Below are positions 15,824 through 24,491 of a stretch of 64,000 bases of DNA, piece by piece. Made by a program: the position numbers and the translations under genes. The notes beneath the pieces were generated by a model. That model saw only the letters and a program-made list of their open reading frames with translations, was not told the DNA's origin and did not search any database. Location of the stretch: NCBI GenBank assembly GCA_011525915.1, contig WYBM01000071.1:1-64000 (forward strand). Direction: 5' to 3'. Origin of the DNA: Ardenticatenaceae bacterium. GTDB lineage: Bacteria > Chloroflexota > Anaerolineae > Promineifilales > Promineifilaceae. Position 1 is the first letter of the stretch, and each line of letters opens with the position of its first letter.

Positions 15824-16102
15824 GGTCAAAACACCTGCATCTATTGTAACTGATTGTGCCGGGAAATATAAGCAGATGTGACCCTGGATACGCGCCCTTG
15901 GTAGGCAGTACCTACGTGCAGGACCGTTAACCCGTTGGGCGACTGTGGCCAGTATGGCTGCCGTTTTGTTTCCCACATTCCGGGGCCGCTGCGGTGACGG
16001 CCGTTGGTTTTGAGGGGAAGTAAAAAAATGTGTAATAATTTGCCTCATTTGTCTGACTTACAAATGAACATACAGCTCATTTTCTGACAGGAACAAAAAG
16101 AT

Positions 16103-17257
16103 ATGCACCAATCCTATCTATCAGAACCCTCCAATTTGTACCAGGCGCTGGAAAAAGAACGGCCGCGCCTCGTTCGACTTTGCACCAACTGGTTGGGCGA
16201 TTCTGCGGCGGCGGAAGACGTGGTTCAGGAAACGCTGCTGGAAGCCTGGCGTAAAATCGAACACCTGCGTGATCCCCAGGCATTCCGCGGCTGGCTTGCT
16301 GGCATTGCCCGCAATATGAGCCGGCGGCAGTGGCAGCAGCAAGGGCGCGATCTATCACTCATGCAGACGACGTTGCCAACGGCCGACATTCTGGCCGTTG
16401 TTCCTTCTTCCTTTGATTTTGAGGTGGCGCTGGATCGTGCCGACCTGGCGCGCTTGCTGGAACAGGCGCTGGCCCTCTTGCCGCCCGAAACCCGGACCAT
16501 CCTGGTGCAAAAATACATTGAAGACGCCTCGCACAGCGCCATCGCTGATCAGCTTGGCATCAGCGAAAATGTGGTGGCCGTGCGGCTGCATCGGGGCAAG
16601 CTGGCTTTGCAAAAAGTGTTGGCCAACGAACTGCAAGCCGAAACGGCCACCTTTGGGCTGCTGACGGCCAATGATAGCTGGCAGGAAACCCGCATCTGGT
16701 GCACTGCCTGTGGCCAGCGCCGTCTGATGGGTAGATTAAACGAGACGGAATTTGCTCTGCGCTGCCCTGACTGCAACGATGAACCTGGCTCTTTCCACGC
16801 CCAAAGTGGTCGTGACTATCCCTTTGATGCCGAGTTCAAAACTTTTCGCCCGGCTTTCAAGCGCTTCTCCGTTCTCATGGATGATCTTTTCCGGACCGCC
16901 ATCCGGCAGGGCTTTCTTCCATGTGGTAAGTGCGGCCGTTCCCTGCCGCTGCAGCGCACCATCGCCCATTACGCCCCACCCACCGTCCGGGCCATGCGTG
17001 GCATGCATGTGTACTGTCACCACTGCCGGGCTGGCTCTTATGAATCGTTAGATGGTTTTGCCTTAAATCTGCCGGAAGGCAGAGCCTTTATCCAGGCTCA
17101 TCCCCGCATCCGTACCCTGCCCCCACGGGAAATTGATCATAACGGTTTGCCGGCCCTTGTCATTGCCTTTGCCAGCGTGGCAGAAAATGCCACTTATGAC
17201 GTCATTCTCAAGCGTGATACCTATGAAACCCTTACCACCGTCAGCAGTGATGACTGA
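16103..17257 (+). CDS. ECF-type RNA polymerase sigma factor with C-terminal zinc-ribbon extension
   Basis: 384 residues, about twice the length of a plain ECF sigma factor. Region 2 is in residues ~10-75 (EDVVQETLLEAWRKIEHLRDP, FRGWLAGIARN), region 4 at ~115-170 (LLPPETRTILVQKYIE, HTH ending in VRLHRGKLALQKVL). The extension has two four-Cys clusters (CTACG...CPDC and CGKC...CHHC), suggesting metal or redox sensing that could replace a separate anti-sigma factor. Its stop overlaps the start of the MFS gene by 8 bases, so the transporter is a likely coupled output. Confidence 0.85.
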   Translation: MHQSYLSEPSNLYQALEKERPRLVRLCTNWLGDSAAAEDVVQETLLEAWRKIEHLRDPQAFRGWLAGIARNMSRRQWQQQGRDLSLMQTTLPTADILAVVPSSFDFEVALDRADLARLLEQALALLPPETRTILVQKYIEDASHSAIADQLGISENVVAVRLHRGKLALQKVLANELQAETATFGLLTANDSWQETRIWCTACGQRRLMGRLNETEFALRCPDCNDEPGSFHAQSGRDYPFDAEFKTFRPAFKRFSVLMDDLFRTAIRQGFLPCGKCGRSLPLQRTIAHYAPPTVRAMRGMHVYCHHCRAGSYESLDGFALNLPEGRAFIQAHPRIRTLPPREIDHNGLPALVIAFASVAENATYDVILKRDTYETLTTVSSDD

Positions 17258-18491
17258 CCGCACAGCCCACAAAAACGGCCGTCGCGCCATCTACCTCTTA
17301 TTTGCCGCCAATACCATCTCCCTTATCGGCAACCAGTTAACTCTTATTGCCATTCCCTGGTTCGTATTGGAAACCACCGGCAGCGCCGCCCAAACCGGCC
17401 TGACCGCCTTCTTTAACATTCTACCCATTGTCATCGCCAGTTTTTTTGGCGGAACCATGGTAGACCGGCTGGGTTACAAGCGCACCAGCATTGTGGCTGA
17501 CCTTGCCAGCGGCATCACAGTGATCTTTGTGCCCTTGTTGTTTGGCTTGGGCCTGCTCCCTTTCTGGATGCTGCTGGTCCTGGTATTTCTGAGCGCCCTG
17601 CTTGACACACCCGGCGCCACCGCCAGGGCTGCTCTGGTGCCTGAGCTGGCCGCAGCGGCCAATATGCCTCTGGAGCGGGCCAGCGCTTGGCTGCAAATTG
17701 TAGAAAGGACCTCCCGTCTGATCGGGGCACCGCTGGCGGGGCTGCTGGTAGCTGTTATGGGCGCGCAAAATGTTTTGTGGCTCGACGCGGCCACCTTTGC
17801 CCTATCGGCCGTCATGGTCGCCTTCCTGGTTCCGGCCGCCCATAGGGTCATTCCCCCCAAAAAGAAGCGTTATACCGCCGACCTGGCCGAAGGGCTGCGT
17901 TTTCTACGCCAGGATCATCTGCTTCTGATCATTGTTGGCGTCGTGATGGTGACTAACTTTCTCGACGCCGCCATAAGTTCTGTAGTTCTGCCCGTCTATG
18001 CCCGTGATGTCTACCATTCGGCCGTTGCTCTGGGCCTCATGTTTGGCCTCTCTGGAGGCGGGGCTGTATTGGGCGCCCTAATGTATGGGATGGTGGGTCA
18101 CAACTATTCGCGCCGCTGGGTTTTTGTCGGCGCTTTCATCGCCGTCAGCCTGCCCATCTTTGTGCTGGCCGGTTTGCCGCCTCTGCCGGTTGTACTGCTG
18201 GCCAAATTTGTCTCTGGCATCGCCGCCGGACCCATCAACCCGATTCTTAGCACGGTTGAATATGAGCGAATCCCGCCTTATATGCGCGGCCGTGTTTTTG
18301 GGGCCATCACCGCCGGCGCCTGGATGGCCATGCCTCTGGGCGTGCTGTTAGGCGGCTACGCCATCGAACTGGCCGGGCTGGTGCCCACTCTCCTGGCGGT
18401 GGGTAGTTGTTACCTGCTTACCACCCTGAGCCTGACCTTTAACCCCGTGCTCAAACGGATGGATACGGCGGTTGGGGAAACGCTACTGTAA
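17250..18491 (+). CDS. MFS transporter (MFS_3/drug-efflux-like)
   Basis: 413 residues from the ATG at 17250, which overlaps the sigma-factor stop; the longer frame to 17133 reads through the sigma gene. About 12 hydrophobic segments are visible, with MFS loop motifs GGTMVDRLGYKR between TM2 and TM3 and VPELAAAANMPLERASAW near TM4-5, typical of macrolide-efflux-like permeases. It would export a small molecule by proton exchange. Substrate unknown. Coupling to the ECF gene suggests self-regulated expression. Confidence 0.87.
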   Translation: MTDRTAHKNGRRAIYLLFAANTISLIGNQLTLIAIPWFVLETTGSAAQTGLTAFFNILPIVIASFFGGTMVDRLGYKRTSIVADLASGITVIFVPLLFGLGLLPFWMLLVLVFLSALLDTPGATARAALVPELAAAANMPLERASAWLQIVERTSRLIGAPLAGLLVAVMGAQNVLWLDAATFALSAVMVAFLVPAAHRVIPPKKKRYTADLAEGLRFLRQDHLLLIIVGVVMVTNFLDAAISSVVLPVYARDVYHSAVALGLMFGLSGGGAVLGALMYGMVGHNYSRRWVFVGAFIAVSLPIFVLAGLPPLPVVLLAKFVSGIAAGPINPILSTVEYERIPPYMRGRVFGAITAGAWMAMPLGVLLGGYAIELAGLVPTLLAVGSCYLLTTLSLTFNPVLKRMDTAVGETLL

Positions 18492-18728
18492 TGGGCAATC
18501 ACAAAATAGGAGTTGCAGAGATACAAAAAATCTGTATCATGTGCGTATTCCTGGCCAGCCAACAACATGAGGAAAAAGTGATGGATTTCCATCACCCCCA
18601 AAAAACTGACACAAAGAAATGCAACTAGAATAACACAGGTTGGACAGGTAAAGGGCAGCGACACTCGGACGGTTACTGTCCCCCCGGATGGCATCTGTCT
18701 GCCCTCTCCTTATGTTGGTCAAAGCCCG

Positions 18729-18762
18729 TAAGAGGCCGCTTGCAAAGGCGGTCTTTTCTTTT
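18729..18762 (+). terminator. Possible rho-independent terminator after MFS gene
   Basis: A weak bulged stem (AAGA-GG-CCGC paired with GCGG-TCTT) is followed by a T-rich tract (TTTTCTTTT). It lies ~240 bp after the MFS stop. The rest of 18492-18728 shows no convincing gene. Confidence 0.4.
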
Positions 18763-18795
18763 ATAGAGAGACGCTGTAACACAGCGTCTCTCTAT
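18763..18795. repeat. Perfect 15-bp inverted repeat at convergent gene ends
   Basis: ATAGAGAGACGCTGT (18763-18777) and ACAGCGTCTCTCTAT (18781-18795) are perfect complements with a 3-nt loop. It overlaps the stop codon of the minus-strand PPC gene and could act as a shared 3' end for both converging transcripts, though neither side ends in a strong T-run. Confidence 0.65.
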
Positions 18796-20006
18796 GGGAC
18801 GGGAGGGAAAACAAGGGTAGATGTTTCAACGTAGGGGTCATTAAAATCACCTGGCGTTGCGCCATAGATGTGGGTCCAATACGATTGCCCGCCTGTAACA
18901 AGATGGCCTACATATTCCGTCCAACCGGTGCCTTTTTGTGAGCTTCTTAGTACCTGGCAAGACGAATCTAAAAGCGCTATGTCATAGTTCTTATGGGGGG
19001 GCACATCTAGTGTTACATATATTTTGGCCACAGAGATTCCCTCTGGAATCTGGATCAAATGCCAATCGTTATCACCACTCATCTCAAGGTCTCCGCTGAC
19101 CGAATGACCTACAGGATAGACAAAGGTAGCCGGATATTCACAGGCATCATCATCCGGATCCCCTCCCAATCCGGTGCCAAAAACCGAAGCTTCATGATAC
19201 GTAACATTGTCTGGTTGATCAGGAAGAAAGGTATGGCCAAAATCAATGTTGGGGTTAAAGCCACGAACCCGCACCCAGTAACTTCCTGGTTGGACCCCGA
19301 TCAGAACACTTTCACCCGCGCCTGTGGGGCCATTAGATGTTTGTAATGGTTGGCATTGGTCATTCCATACTTCTAATTCGTAGTTTTTATCATAAGGGAC
19401 ATCCAAGGTAACATTCATTTCACCGTAATCATGCACATGCAGCAAATGCCAATCCTCGTCGCCGCTAAATTCCAATTTACCATAGATGGAATGGCCTACA
19501 TCAAACGAAAAAACGGCCGGTTCGCCACAAACATCGTCAGCAGGGTCCCACTCATTCTGATGGAAATTGATGGCCCCATTTAAGCGTTGAATGGAGCCAA
19601 AGTCCCTGTAGTAAGTCAAATGATAGGTTGTGTTTGCCTGCGCGGTAAATACACCATAATCTCCAAACTCATCATACGGAGTGCTGAATTTATCGTAACG
19701 ACGGATATCACACCCGCCCTGAGATGTGCCGATACATAAATATGAATCATCTGCTGCGCAACCTGGATCAACTGCACGACAGATTTCGCTAAACGTCCAG
19801 GTAGCTTGCTGTGTAACATTGGGTGTAAAACCATCTTGAAAGCGTGACCCAAACCAGGTTACAAAGGCACAGTCATACCCCTGACTGTATAAACAAAATG
19901 GGTGATTATCTTGCGCACTCAGTTTATGTGATGAAAAACTGGCTGCTGCAGACAGAAACGTCATTGCCAAAATGATGCTTATGAAAAACATCGTTACCCT
20001 TTTCAT
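18792..20006 (-). CDS. Secreted protein with two PPC-like domains
   Basis: 404 residues from the ATG at 20006, which has GAGGAGGT 7 nt upstream. The N-terminus is a signal peptide (MKRVTMFFISIILAMTFLSA, cleavage after a short Ala/Ser stretch). A Cys-rich middle part (~30-120) is followed by two homologous beta domains of the bacterial pre-peptidase C-terminal type. Their matching motifs are VGHSIYGKLEFSGDEDWHLL with VTLDVPYDKNYELEV, and VGHSVSGDLEMSGDNDWHLI with VTLDVPPHKNYDIAL. No catalytic domain is visible, so this is an exported binding or structural protein of unknown role. Confidence 0.75.
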   Translation of the reverse strand: MKRVTMFFISIILAMTFLSAAASFSSHKLSAQDNHPFCLYSQGYDCAFVTWFGSRFQDGFTPNVTQQATWTFSEICRAVDPGCAADDSYLCIGTSQGGCDIRRYDKFSTPYDEFGDYGVFTAQANTTYHLTYYRDFGSIQRLNGAINFHQNEWDPADDVCGEPAVFSFDVGHSIYGKLEFSGDEDWHLLHVHDYGEMNVTLDVPYDKNYELEVWNDQCQPLQTSNGPTGAGESVLIGVQPGSYWVRVRGFNPNIDFGHTFLPDQPDNVTYHEASVFGTGLGGDPDDDACEYPATFVYPVGHSVSGDLEMSGDNDWHLIQIPEGISVAKIYVTLDVPPHKNYDIALLDSSCQVLRSSQKGTGWTEYVGHLVTGGQSYWTHIYGATPGDFNDPYVETSTLVFPPVP

Positions 20007-20123
20007 GGGCATACCTCCTCGTATGATATGTGTAGGAACAGAGAAGACTGCGTTGCCGAGAATAGAGTTTAAGTTATTCCCCATAGGCAATTATGTGGTT
20101 GGGTGGTGTGATTTCGGGGTTTA

Positions 20124-20233
20124 GGTAAACCGCGAAAAGTTTTCAGATGTAAAAAGAGGCGTTTTCTTGCGGTTTACCCGAGTAATCGGCCGCGATTCGC
20201 TCGCTCTTTTTCCAAAAACTTTTTGCCGATTAC
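20124..20233. repeat. Two adjacent inverted repeats in a gene-free stretch
   Basis: GGTAAACCGC (20124-20133) pairs with GCGGTTTACC (20169-20178), and GTAATCGGC (20182-20190) pairs with GCCGATTAC (20225-20233). Fragments of the second motif recur at 29066 and 58390, marking a dispersed family. The rest of 20234-20590 holds no gene that I can support; from about 20430 it matches the duplicated leader near 24060. Confidence 0.6.
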
Positions 20234-20591
20234 CTAATGCGCATAGAAGTGATACTATCTGCTACAACCTATCTCTAACTCTAGCCTAATTGGCTGGCAC
20301 ACGGTGTCTAGTGGCAAAAGTCACAACTTTCTTATGATGTCTATCCACGCTGCTTTGTTTGCTGCCTGACGATAAGTGATGCTCAAACTGGGTTGGGCCG
20401 CCTGATAACCCTCTTTTCCCTCTATGCTCTCAAAACCTATTCCTCACGAGCGCCCCGAACCTGTCCCCATGCCGGCCTGGGTAAGGGTCTTCCCTGGTTT
20501 TTTACATTCGTTGGCTGTAACGGCCGTTCACCCTGCCTGGCGAACGTGGGCGATGCCTGCACTTTAAGCAGCCCTTGAGCAGATTTAAGTA

Positions 20592-20686
20592 CTGCCCTCT
20601 GTAACTTTGCCGGCTTTTCGCTAGGATGAAACACAGATCACAACATAGGCCGCTGCCGGTAGGGTGGATCCGCTTTCCCGGCAGCG
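20592..20686 (+). promoter_or_regulatory. Conserved leader, copy 1, upstream of duplicated membrane protein
   Basis: A 51-nt block (20592-20642) is identical to 24371-24421. It is followed by a hairpin CGCTGCCGG (20651-20659) / CCGGCAGCG (20678-20686), then AAGGAG and the ATG at 20713. In copy 2 the one changed base inside the stem keeps pairing as a G-U, as expected for a structured 5' UTR. No known riboswitch class is recognised. Confidence 0.55.
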
Positions 20687-20712
20687 CAATAAACATACAA
20701 GGAGTGTTCCCC

Positions 20713-21126
20713 ATGGCTTTTTCACCTTCATACCAGGCAGAGGCTCTGGCTTTTTTCGCGTTTGTGGCTTTGGGGGCCATTGGTTTTTCTATTGCCTTTA
20801 TCTGTGAAACGCTGGTCTTGTGGCGAACCGGGTGGAGCCGCTTCCGACCGGCAGTGGCTATCTCTTTTATGATGAATTTGGCGACCTTTTTCATAGGCAT
20901 AGGCATCTTTGCCTGTTGGATTTTTGTACGCGAGCATCTCCCCTCTGGTGCAGGAATTTTTATAGTACTTGGGCTTACATTTACGGCATTTGACAGTTTA
21001 ACCATGTTGTTCATAGCCCGGTGTCGGAAGTGGCCGCATGCGCCTTTCACTACCATTGATGTGGCAGTTGGGGCTAATGCTGTGAGCATACTAGTGATGC
21101 TTCTCCTTCGCAGCATAGCTGATTAA
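20713..21126 (+). CDS. Small four-TM membrane protein, copy 1 of a duplicated pair
   Basis: 137 residues from the ATG at 20713 (MAFSPSYQAE), with AAGGAG 8 nt upstream; the longer frame from 20626 reads through the leader. Four hydrophobic segments are visible. The first ~60 residues are nearly identical to the protein at 24492, the third segment differs strongly, and the C-terminal part is similar again (DSLTMLFIAR, GANAVS). No family is recognised and there are no catalytic motifs. The pair and its leader arose by duplication within this accessory region. Confidence 0.65.
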   Translation: MAFSPSYQAEALAFFAFVALGAIGFSIAFICETLVLWRTGWSRFRPAVAISFMMNLATFFIGIGIFACWIFVREHLPSGAGIFIVLGLTFTAFDSLTMLFIARCRKWPHAPFTTIDVAVGANAVSILVMLLLRSIAD

Positions 21127-21164
21127 GAAAATTAGTAGATCTGTGACAAAAGGGAGGAACGCCG

Positions 21165-21329
21165 GTATGGCAGAACAGGGGCTGGTTCAACCTGAGCGCC
21201 GATGAGACCATCATCCGCACGCATGACGGCCGTTTGTTCGGCTACATGCAGGCCGGGCAGGAACTGCGGCTGCTGAAGAAAAGCCAATGGGTGATTCAGC
21301 ACACGGCCGTGCAGGATGGCAATATGTAA
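21165..21329 (+). pseudogene. Gene fragment of unknown origin
   Basis: An open stretch ending in TAA at 21329 reads WFNLSADETIIRTHDG...LRLLKKSQWVIQHTAVQDG with coding-like composition, but has no start codon or ribosome-binding site in that frame. A GGGAGGAA and ATG (21167) just upstream open a different frame that stops after 12 codons. It looks like the 3' end of a lost gene. Family not recognised. Confidence 0.4.
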
Positions 21330-21413
21330 GCGGTGGTGAGTTAGTGTTTTGGTGCTTGTGTGATGGTGTCAGCCGCTGACGGTTACGGCCGTCAGTGGCT
21401 TTTTTTGAGGCAA

Positions 21414-22223
21414 CTAAGTCCAGATCACATTGGGGCGCGCCAAGGCAAGATATTGCAAGAACTGCACCAGCGTATTCTGACGCATAAAGTATGAAATGAG
21501 TTCGATGATCTTCCGCAGCTTACTTTCCCCGGGGAGATCATCGTAATCAATCCCTAAATCAAAACAGAGGGCGCGAAGCTCATCCAGGTTGAATGCAGCC
21601 GCTATCAATTGCCGTAGCCGGGCCTGCTGCGACGTCTTGGGTGACAGAAGTTCCTGACTATTCTCAATTTTTTCATCAGCTGTTACTATCAATTGATCAT
21701 CACTGTTCTTTTCCAGCAAAACACTGGCTGCATCCATAACTATGTTGTCTACATAAATGGGTGCACCTAATTGCAGTGCCAGACTGATTGCGTCCGACGG
21801 GTGTGCGGCAATCTCAAAATCCATACTGCGGCGATATCCAACCAGGCTGGCCTGAAAGAGTTCATTTTCCAAAGCATCAATGATGACATACTCCAGGTCG
21901 AGGTCACCAGCGATCAACAGATTGACCATCACATCGGAGGGAAGTGGATGACCAGTGGGGGTATCTTCCAACTGCTTCAAAATGTCAATTGTCTTTTGTG
22001 GATCTACCCATACTGGCAGATATTTATTGCCAGTGATCTCCTTGAGAAGGATCAGGTGAAGATTGTTAATGACCGACATTCGCAAAGCATTCACATACAC
22101 TTGGACGGCTGTTTCCGGCCGTTTCAAAAAATCCCATTCATGGTGCTGGTGAACGCTGGGGCGAGCCGCCGCGTCAAAAATAGGTTTGGTTATTCTCAAA
22201 TCTTCTTTAGGTCTGGCAGTCAT
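21414..22223 (-). CDS. DUF151 bifunctional-nuclease-type protein with C-terminal effector-associated domain
   Basis: 269 residues; GGGAGAAA precedes the ATG. Residues ~40-185 match DUF151 (BFN): VNALRMSVINN, YLPVWVDPQK, the HPSDAISLAL motif and PIYVDNIVMD. Residues ~200-269 form a death-like effector-associated domain (FNLDELRALCFDLGIDYDDL, then LISYFMRQNTLVQFLQYL). Such adaptor domains recruit effectors to NTPase hubs in bacterial conflict systems. The COR protein at 22795 ends in the same kind of domain, so the two may once have been partners. Confidence 0.82.
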   Translation of the reverse strand: MTARPKEDLRITKPIFDAAARPSVHQHHEWDFLKRPETAVQVYVNALRMSVINNLHLILLKEITGNKYLPVWVDPQKTIDILKQLEDTPTGHPLPSDVMVNLLIAGDLDLEYVIIDALENELFQASLVGYRRSMDFEIAAHPSDAISLALQLGAPIYVDNIVMDAASVLLEKNSDDQLIVTADEKIENSQELLSPKTSQQARLRQLIAAAFNLDELRALCFDLGIDYDDLPGESKLRKIIELISYFMRQNTLVQFLQYLALARPNVIWT

Positions 22224-22293
22224 ATTATTTTCTCCCTATTGCAGGTACACATGAAGAGAGTACCATACCAGGAAATTGCATGTCAATAAAACA

Positions 22294-22402
22294 TGCTGAT
22301 AGGGGTGCGGTTAAAAGTTGTGTATAGCCAGACTGATTGCGCTTGTTGGTCTGGAAAGCTCTCTCAAGTCATACACAGAAATTAACCGCACCCTGCTGAT
22401 AG
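22294..22402. mobile_element. 91-bp MITE with 9-bp target-site duplication
   Basis: The direct repeat TGCTGATAG occurs at 22294-22302 and 22394-22402, exactly flanking a 91-bp element (22303-22393). The element has perfect 12-bp terminal inverted repeats GGGTGCGGTTAA / TTAACCGCACCC, a further 7-bp match inside (TGTGTAT / ATACACA) and an inner CCAGAC/GTCTGG stem. There is no coding capacity. This is the structure of a miniature insertion element mobilised by a transposase elsewhere. The flanking gap 22403-22620 shows no gene. Confidence 0.85.
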
Positions 22403-22629
22403 AAGCGATTTTCCTGGTAGCAAAGTTGTGCATTTTATGCTATTTTAATCGGGCGAGTCCATTCAGCCTTTAGGGGCCGTGTTGCCGGGACAGCACTTTT
22501 TATACAATTGATTTGATTAAATTGAGCCACCCACACGGCCGTTACTGGACTCGCACGCTGAGCGCTGCTGGCAGCACCAACCCCTGAGTGGCTCTTTTTA
22601 TCACTTTACAGTCACTAAAGATTTCGCCA

Positions 22630-22701
22630 ATGACACCACAAGAATTTGCTGCCAAGTGGAGCAAAATCCAGCAGAAAGAAACGGCCGTGGCCACATTATG
22701 A
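22630..22701 (+). pseudogene. Possible N-terminal fragment of an MmeI-like restriction-modification protein
   Basis: A 23-codon frame begins MTPQEFAAKWSKIQQKE, resembling from memory the start of type IIG/IIL (MmeI-like) restriction-methyltransferases. It is cut off by TGA at 22701, overlapping the next fragment. The match is short, so this is tentative. Confidence 0.3.
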
Positions 22702-22794
22702 CGCAAGACGAACTCCTCCACCTCATCGATCAGGCCGCCCGCGAAGGGTGGCGAGAGCGAGGATGGCCGCCTGGCCCTTGATGAGCGCGGCCTG
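22698..22794 (+). pseudogene. Remnant N-terminus of a LRR-Roco protein joined out of frame to its COR part
   Basis: ATG at 22698 opens MTQDELLHLIDQAAREGWRE, like the start of LRR-Roco proteins, then loses the frame near 22757. In the +1 frame the sequence from about 22750 continues GGESEDGRLALDERG into the COR ORF, resembling the end of a Roc domain. The leucine-rich repeats and most of the GTPase have been deleted. Confidence 0.55.
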
Positions 22795-24033
22795 ATGCTT
22801 AAGCATCAGGCCATCAAAGCCATCGTCCACACTTCCTGTACCACTGGCGAGGGCATTCCGGCACTGCGCCAGGCCATCGAACAAGCGATGGCCAACCTGC
22901 CACACCTCAACGACTGGATACCGGTAACCTGGTACACGGTCAAAGACAAACTGACAGACCTGGCCAAAGCGAAAGATTACTTGCCCTACGAAACCTACAT
23001 TGATCACTGTCTGGCTGAAGGCATTAAACACGAAGCAGCCCAGCGCACGTTGGCTCGTTTCCTGCATGACCTGGGAGCAGTGCTCAACTTCCAGGATGAC
23101 CGCCGCCTGGCAGGGACACACGTCCTTAACCCGGAGTGGGTGACCAGCGGTATTTATGCCATCATGAATGCGCCTGCTCTGCAGGAGAATGGCTTACTGC
23201 GGCTGGGCGACCTGGATGCCATCCTCGACCACGGCCGTTACCCGCTGGAAAAGCATCCCTTCTTGCTGGACATCATGCGCAGGTTCGAACTAGGTGTCCC
23301 ACTTGGTGATGGCGTCAGGGATGGTGAGCGTTATCTTATCCCCGGCCTGCTGCCAAAAGAGCGTCCTGCTTTTGACTGGCCAGCCACTGCGCCCGTCATG
23401 CTGGAGTATCGTTATGCCATCCTGCCGGCGGCCATCCTCTCCCGGCTGATGGTGCGGCTGCACAGCCACACCTGGCAAAACAAACGCTGGCGTAATGGTA
23501 TTGCCCTGATCCAAGACGACTGCCGTGCCCTGGTCGTGGCCGACGCCACGGCTGGCTATTTGACCGTCGCTCTGGATGGCCCCGCACCCCATCGCCGCCT
23601 GCTGAGCATCATCCGCGCTGAATTGGACGAAATCCATACCTCCTTCGCTCGTCTCGAAGCAGAGGAGTGGGTGCCGATGCCAGATCATCCTGGCAAAGCC
23701 ATTAAATACCGCGCGCTGCTGAACTTGGAAAAACGTGGCCAAGCCACCTATTATGATGCTGACAATGACCTGGAGGTTGATGTATATGCCCTGCTCGATG
23801 GCATTGAATCTCCAGACGAGCGGGCAGCGCGTCCTTTACAGCGGCAGTTGGTTGAATACTTCAACAAGGAAGATCTGTACCGGCTCTGCTTCGAGTTGGG
23901 TGTAGACCATGAAATGTGGCCTGATGAGGGCAAGCCAGCCCTCGTGCGAAACCTGGTATTGTATTTCCTGCGGCAAGGGTGGCTGACATTATTGCAAGAG
24001 AAACTATGGGAGGATAGGCCATTCTTGCGATGA
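22795..24033 (+). CDS. COR-domain protein with C-terminal effector-associated domain (truncated Roco)
   Basis: 412 residues. The first ~20 residues are the end of a Roc GTPase (VHTSCTTGEGIPALRQAI). Residues ~35-330 are the COR dimerisation domain (WYTVKDKLTDL, GAVLNFQDDRRLAGTHVLNP, LIPGLLPKERP). Residues ~345-412 form an effector-associated domain (YFNKEDLYRLCFELGVDHE). LRR and P-loop are missing, so it cannot work as a GTP switch; it is either a relic or a free COR-EAD scaffold. No ribosome-binding site is seen at 22795. Confidence 0.75.
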   Translation: MLKHQAIKAIVHTSCTTGEGIPALRQAIEQAMANLPHLNDWIPVTWYTVKDKLTDLAKAKDYLPYETYIDHCLAEGIKHEAAQRTLARFLHDLGAVLNFQDDRRLAGTHVLNPEWVTSGIYAIMNAPALQENGLLRLGDLDAILDHGRYPLEKHPFLLDIMRRFELGVPLGDGVRDGERYLIPGLLPKERPAFDWPATAPVMLEYRYAILPAAILSRLMVRLHSHTWQNKRWRNGIALIQDDCRALVVADATAGYLTVALDGPAPHRRLLSIIRAELDEIHTSFARLEAEEWVPMPDHPGKAIKYRALLNLEKRGQATYYDADNDLEVDVYALLDGIESPDERAARPLQRQLVEYFNKEDLYRLCFELGVDHEMWPDEGKPALVRNLVLYFLRQGWLTLLQEKLWEDRPFLR

Positions 24034-24370
24034 TATGATTAAGTTCTCGTCCGGCTAAACCCCATAACCTCCCCTTCTACCCAAAACCCATTCCCCGCGA
24101 GCGCCCCGAACCCGTCCCCCATGCTGACAGGGGTAAGGGGCTTCCCGGTTTTTGGCGTTCGTTGGCTGTGCCTGGCCCCTCTCCTGGCTCCGGCGCCGGA
24201 GCTATCGCCCCTGAGACGGTGATAGCTGCTCAAGCCGTTACCAACCCTTTTGGGGCTTCTTCGGGGGGATTGCCGCCAGGACATCCGTATCGGCATCTGC
24301 AACCCATCACCCTGACTGGTGAATGCGGGCGATGCCCGCGATTTAAGCAGCCGTTGAGTGGATTTAAGTG

Positions 24371-24465
24371 CTGCCCTCTGTAACTTTGCCGGCTTTTCGC
24401 TAGGATGAAACACAGATCACAGCATAAGCCGCTGCCGGTAAGGTGGGTCCACTTTCCCGGCGGCA
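24371..24465 (+). promoter_or_regulatory. Conserved leader, copy 2
   Basis: The 51-nt block 24371-24421 is identical to copy 1. The following stem CGCTGCCGG (24430-24438) / CCGGCGGCA (24457-24465) differs by one A-to-G that keeps pairing, plus a terminal change. AAGGAG and the ATG at 24492 follow. Confidence 0.55.
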
Positions 24466-24491
24466 CAATAAACACATAAGGAGCGTTACCC

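Noticed and set aside
15824..16048. 75-residue N-terminal extension of the helicase
   Set aside because: Not helicase-like and lies upstream of a good ATG at 15823 that directly precedes motif I.
21167..21205. 12-codon ORF after GGGAGGAA
   Set aside because: Too short and overlaps a better-supported out-of-frame coding fragment.
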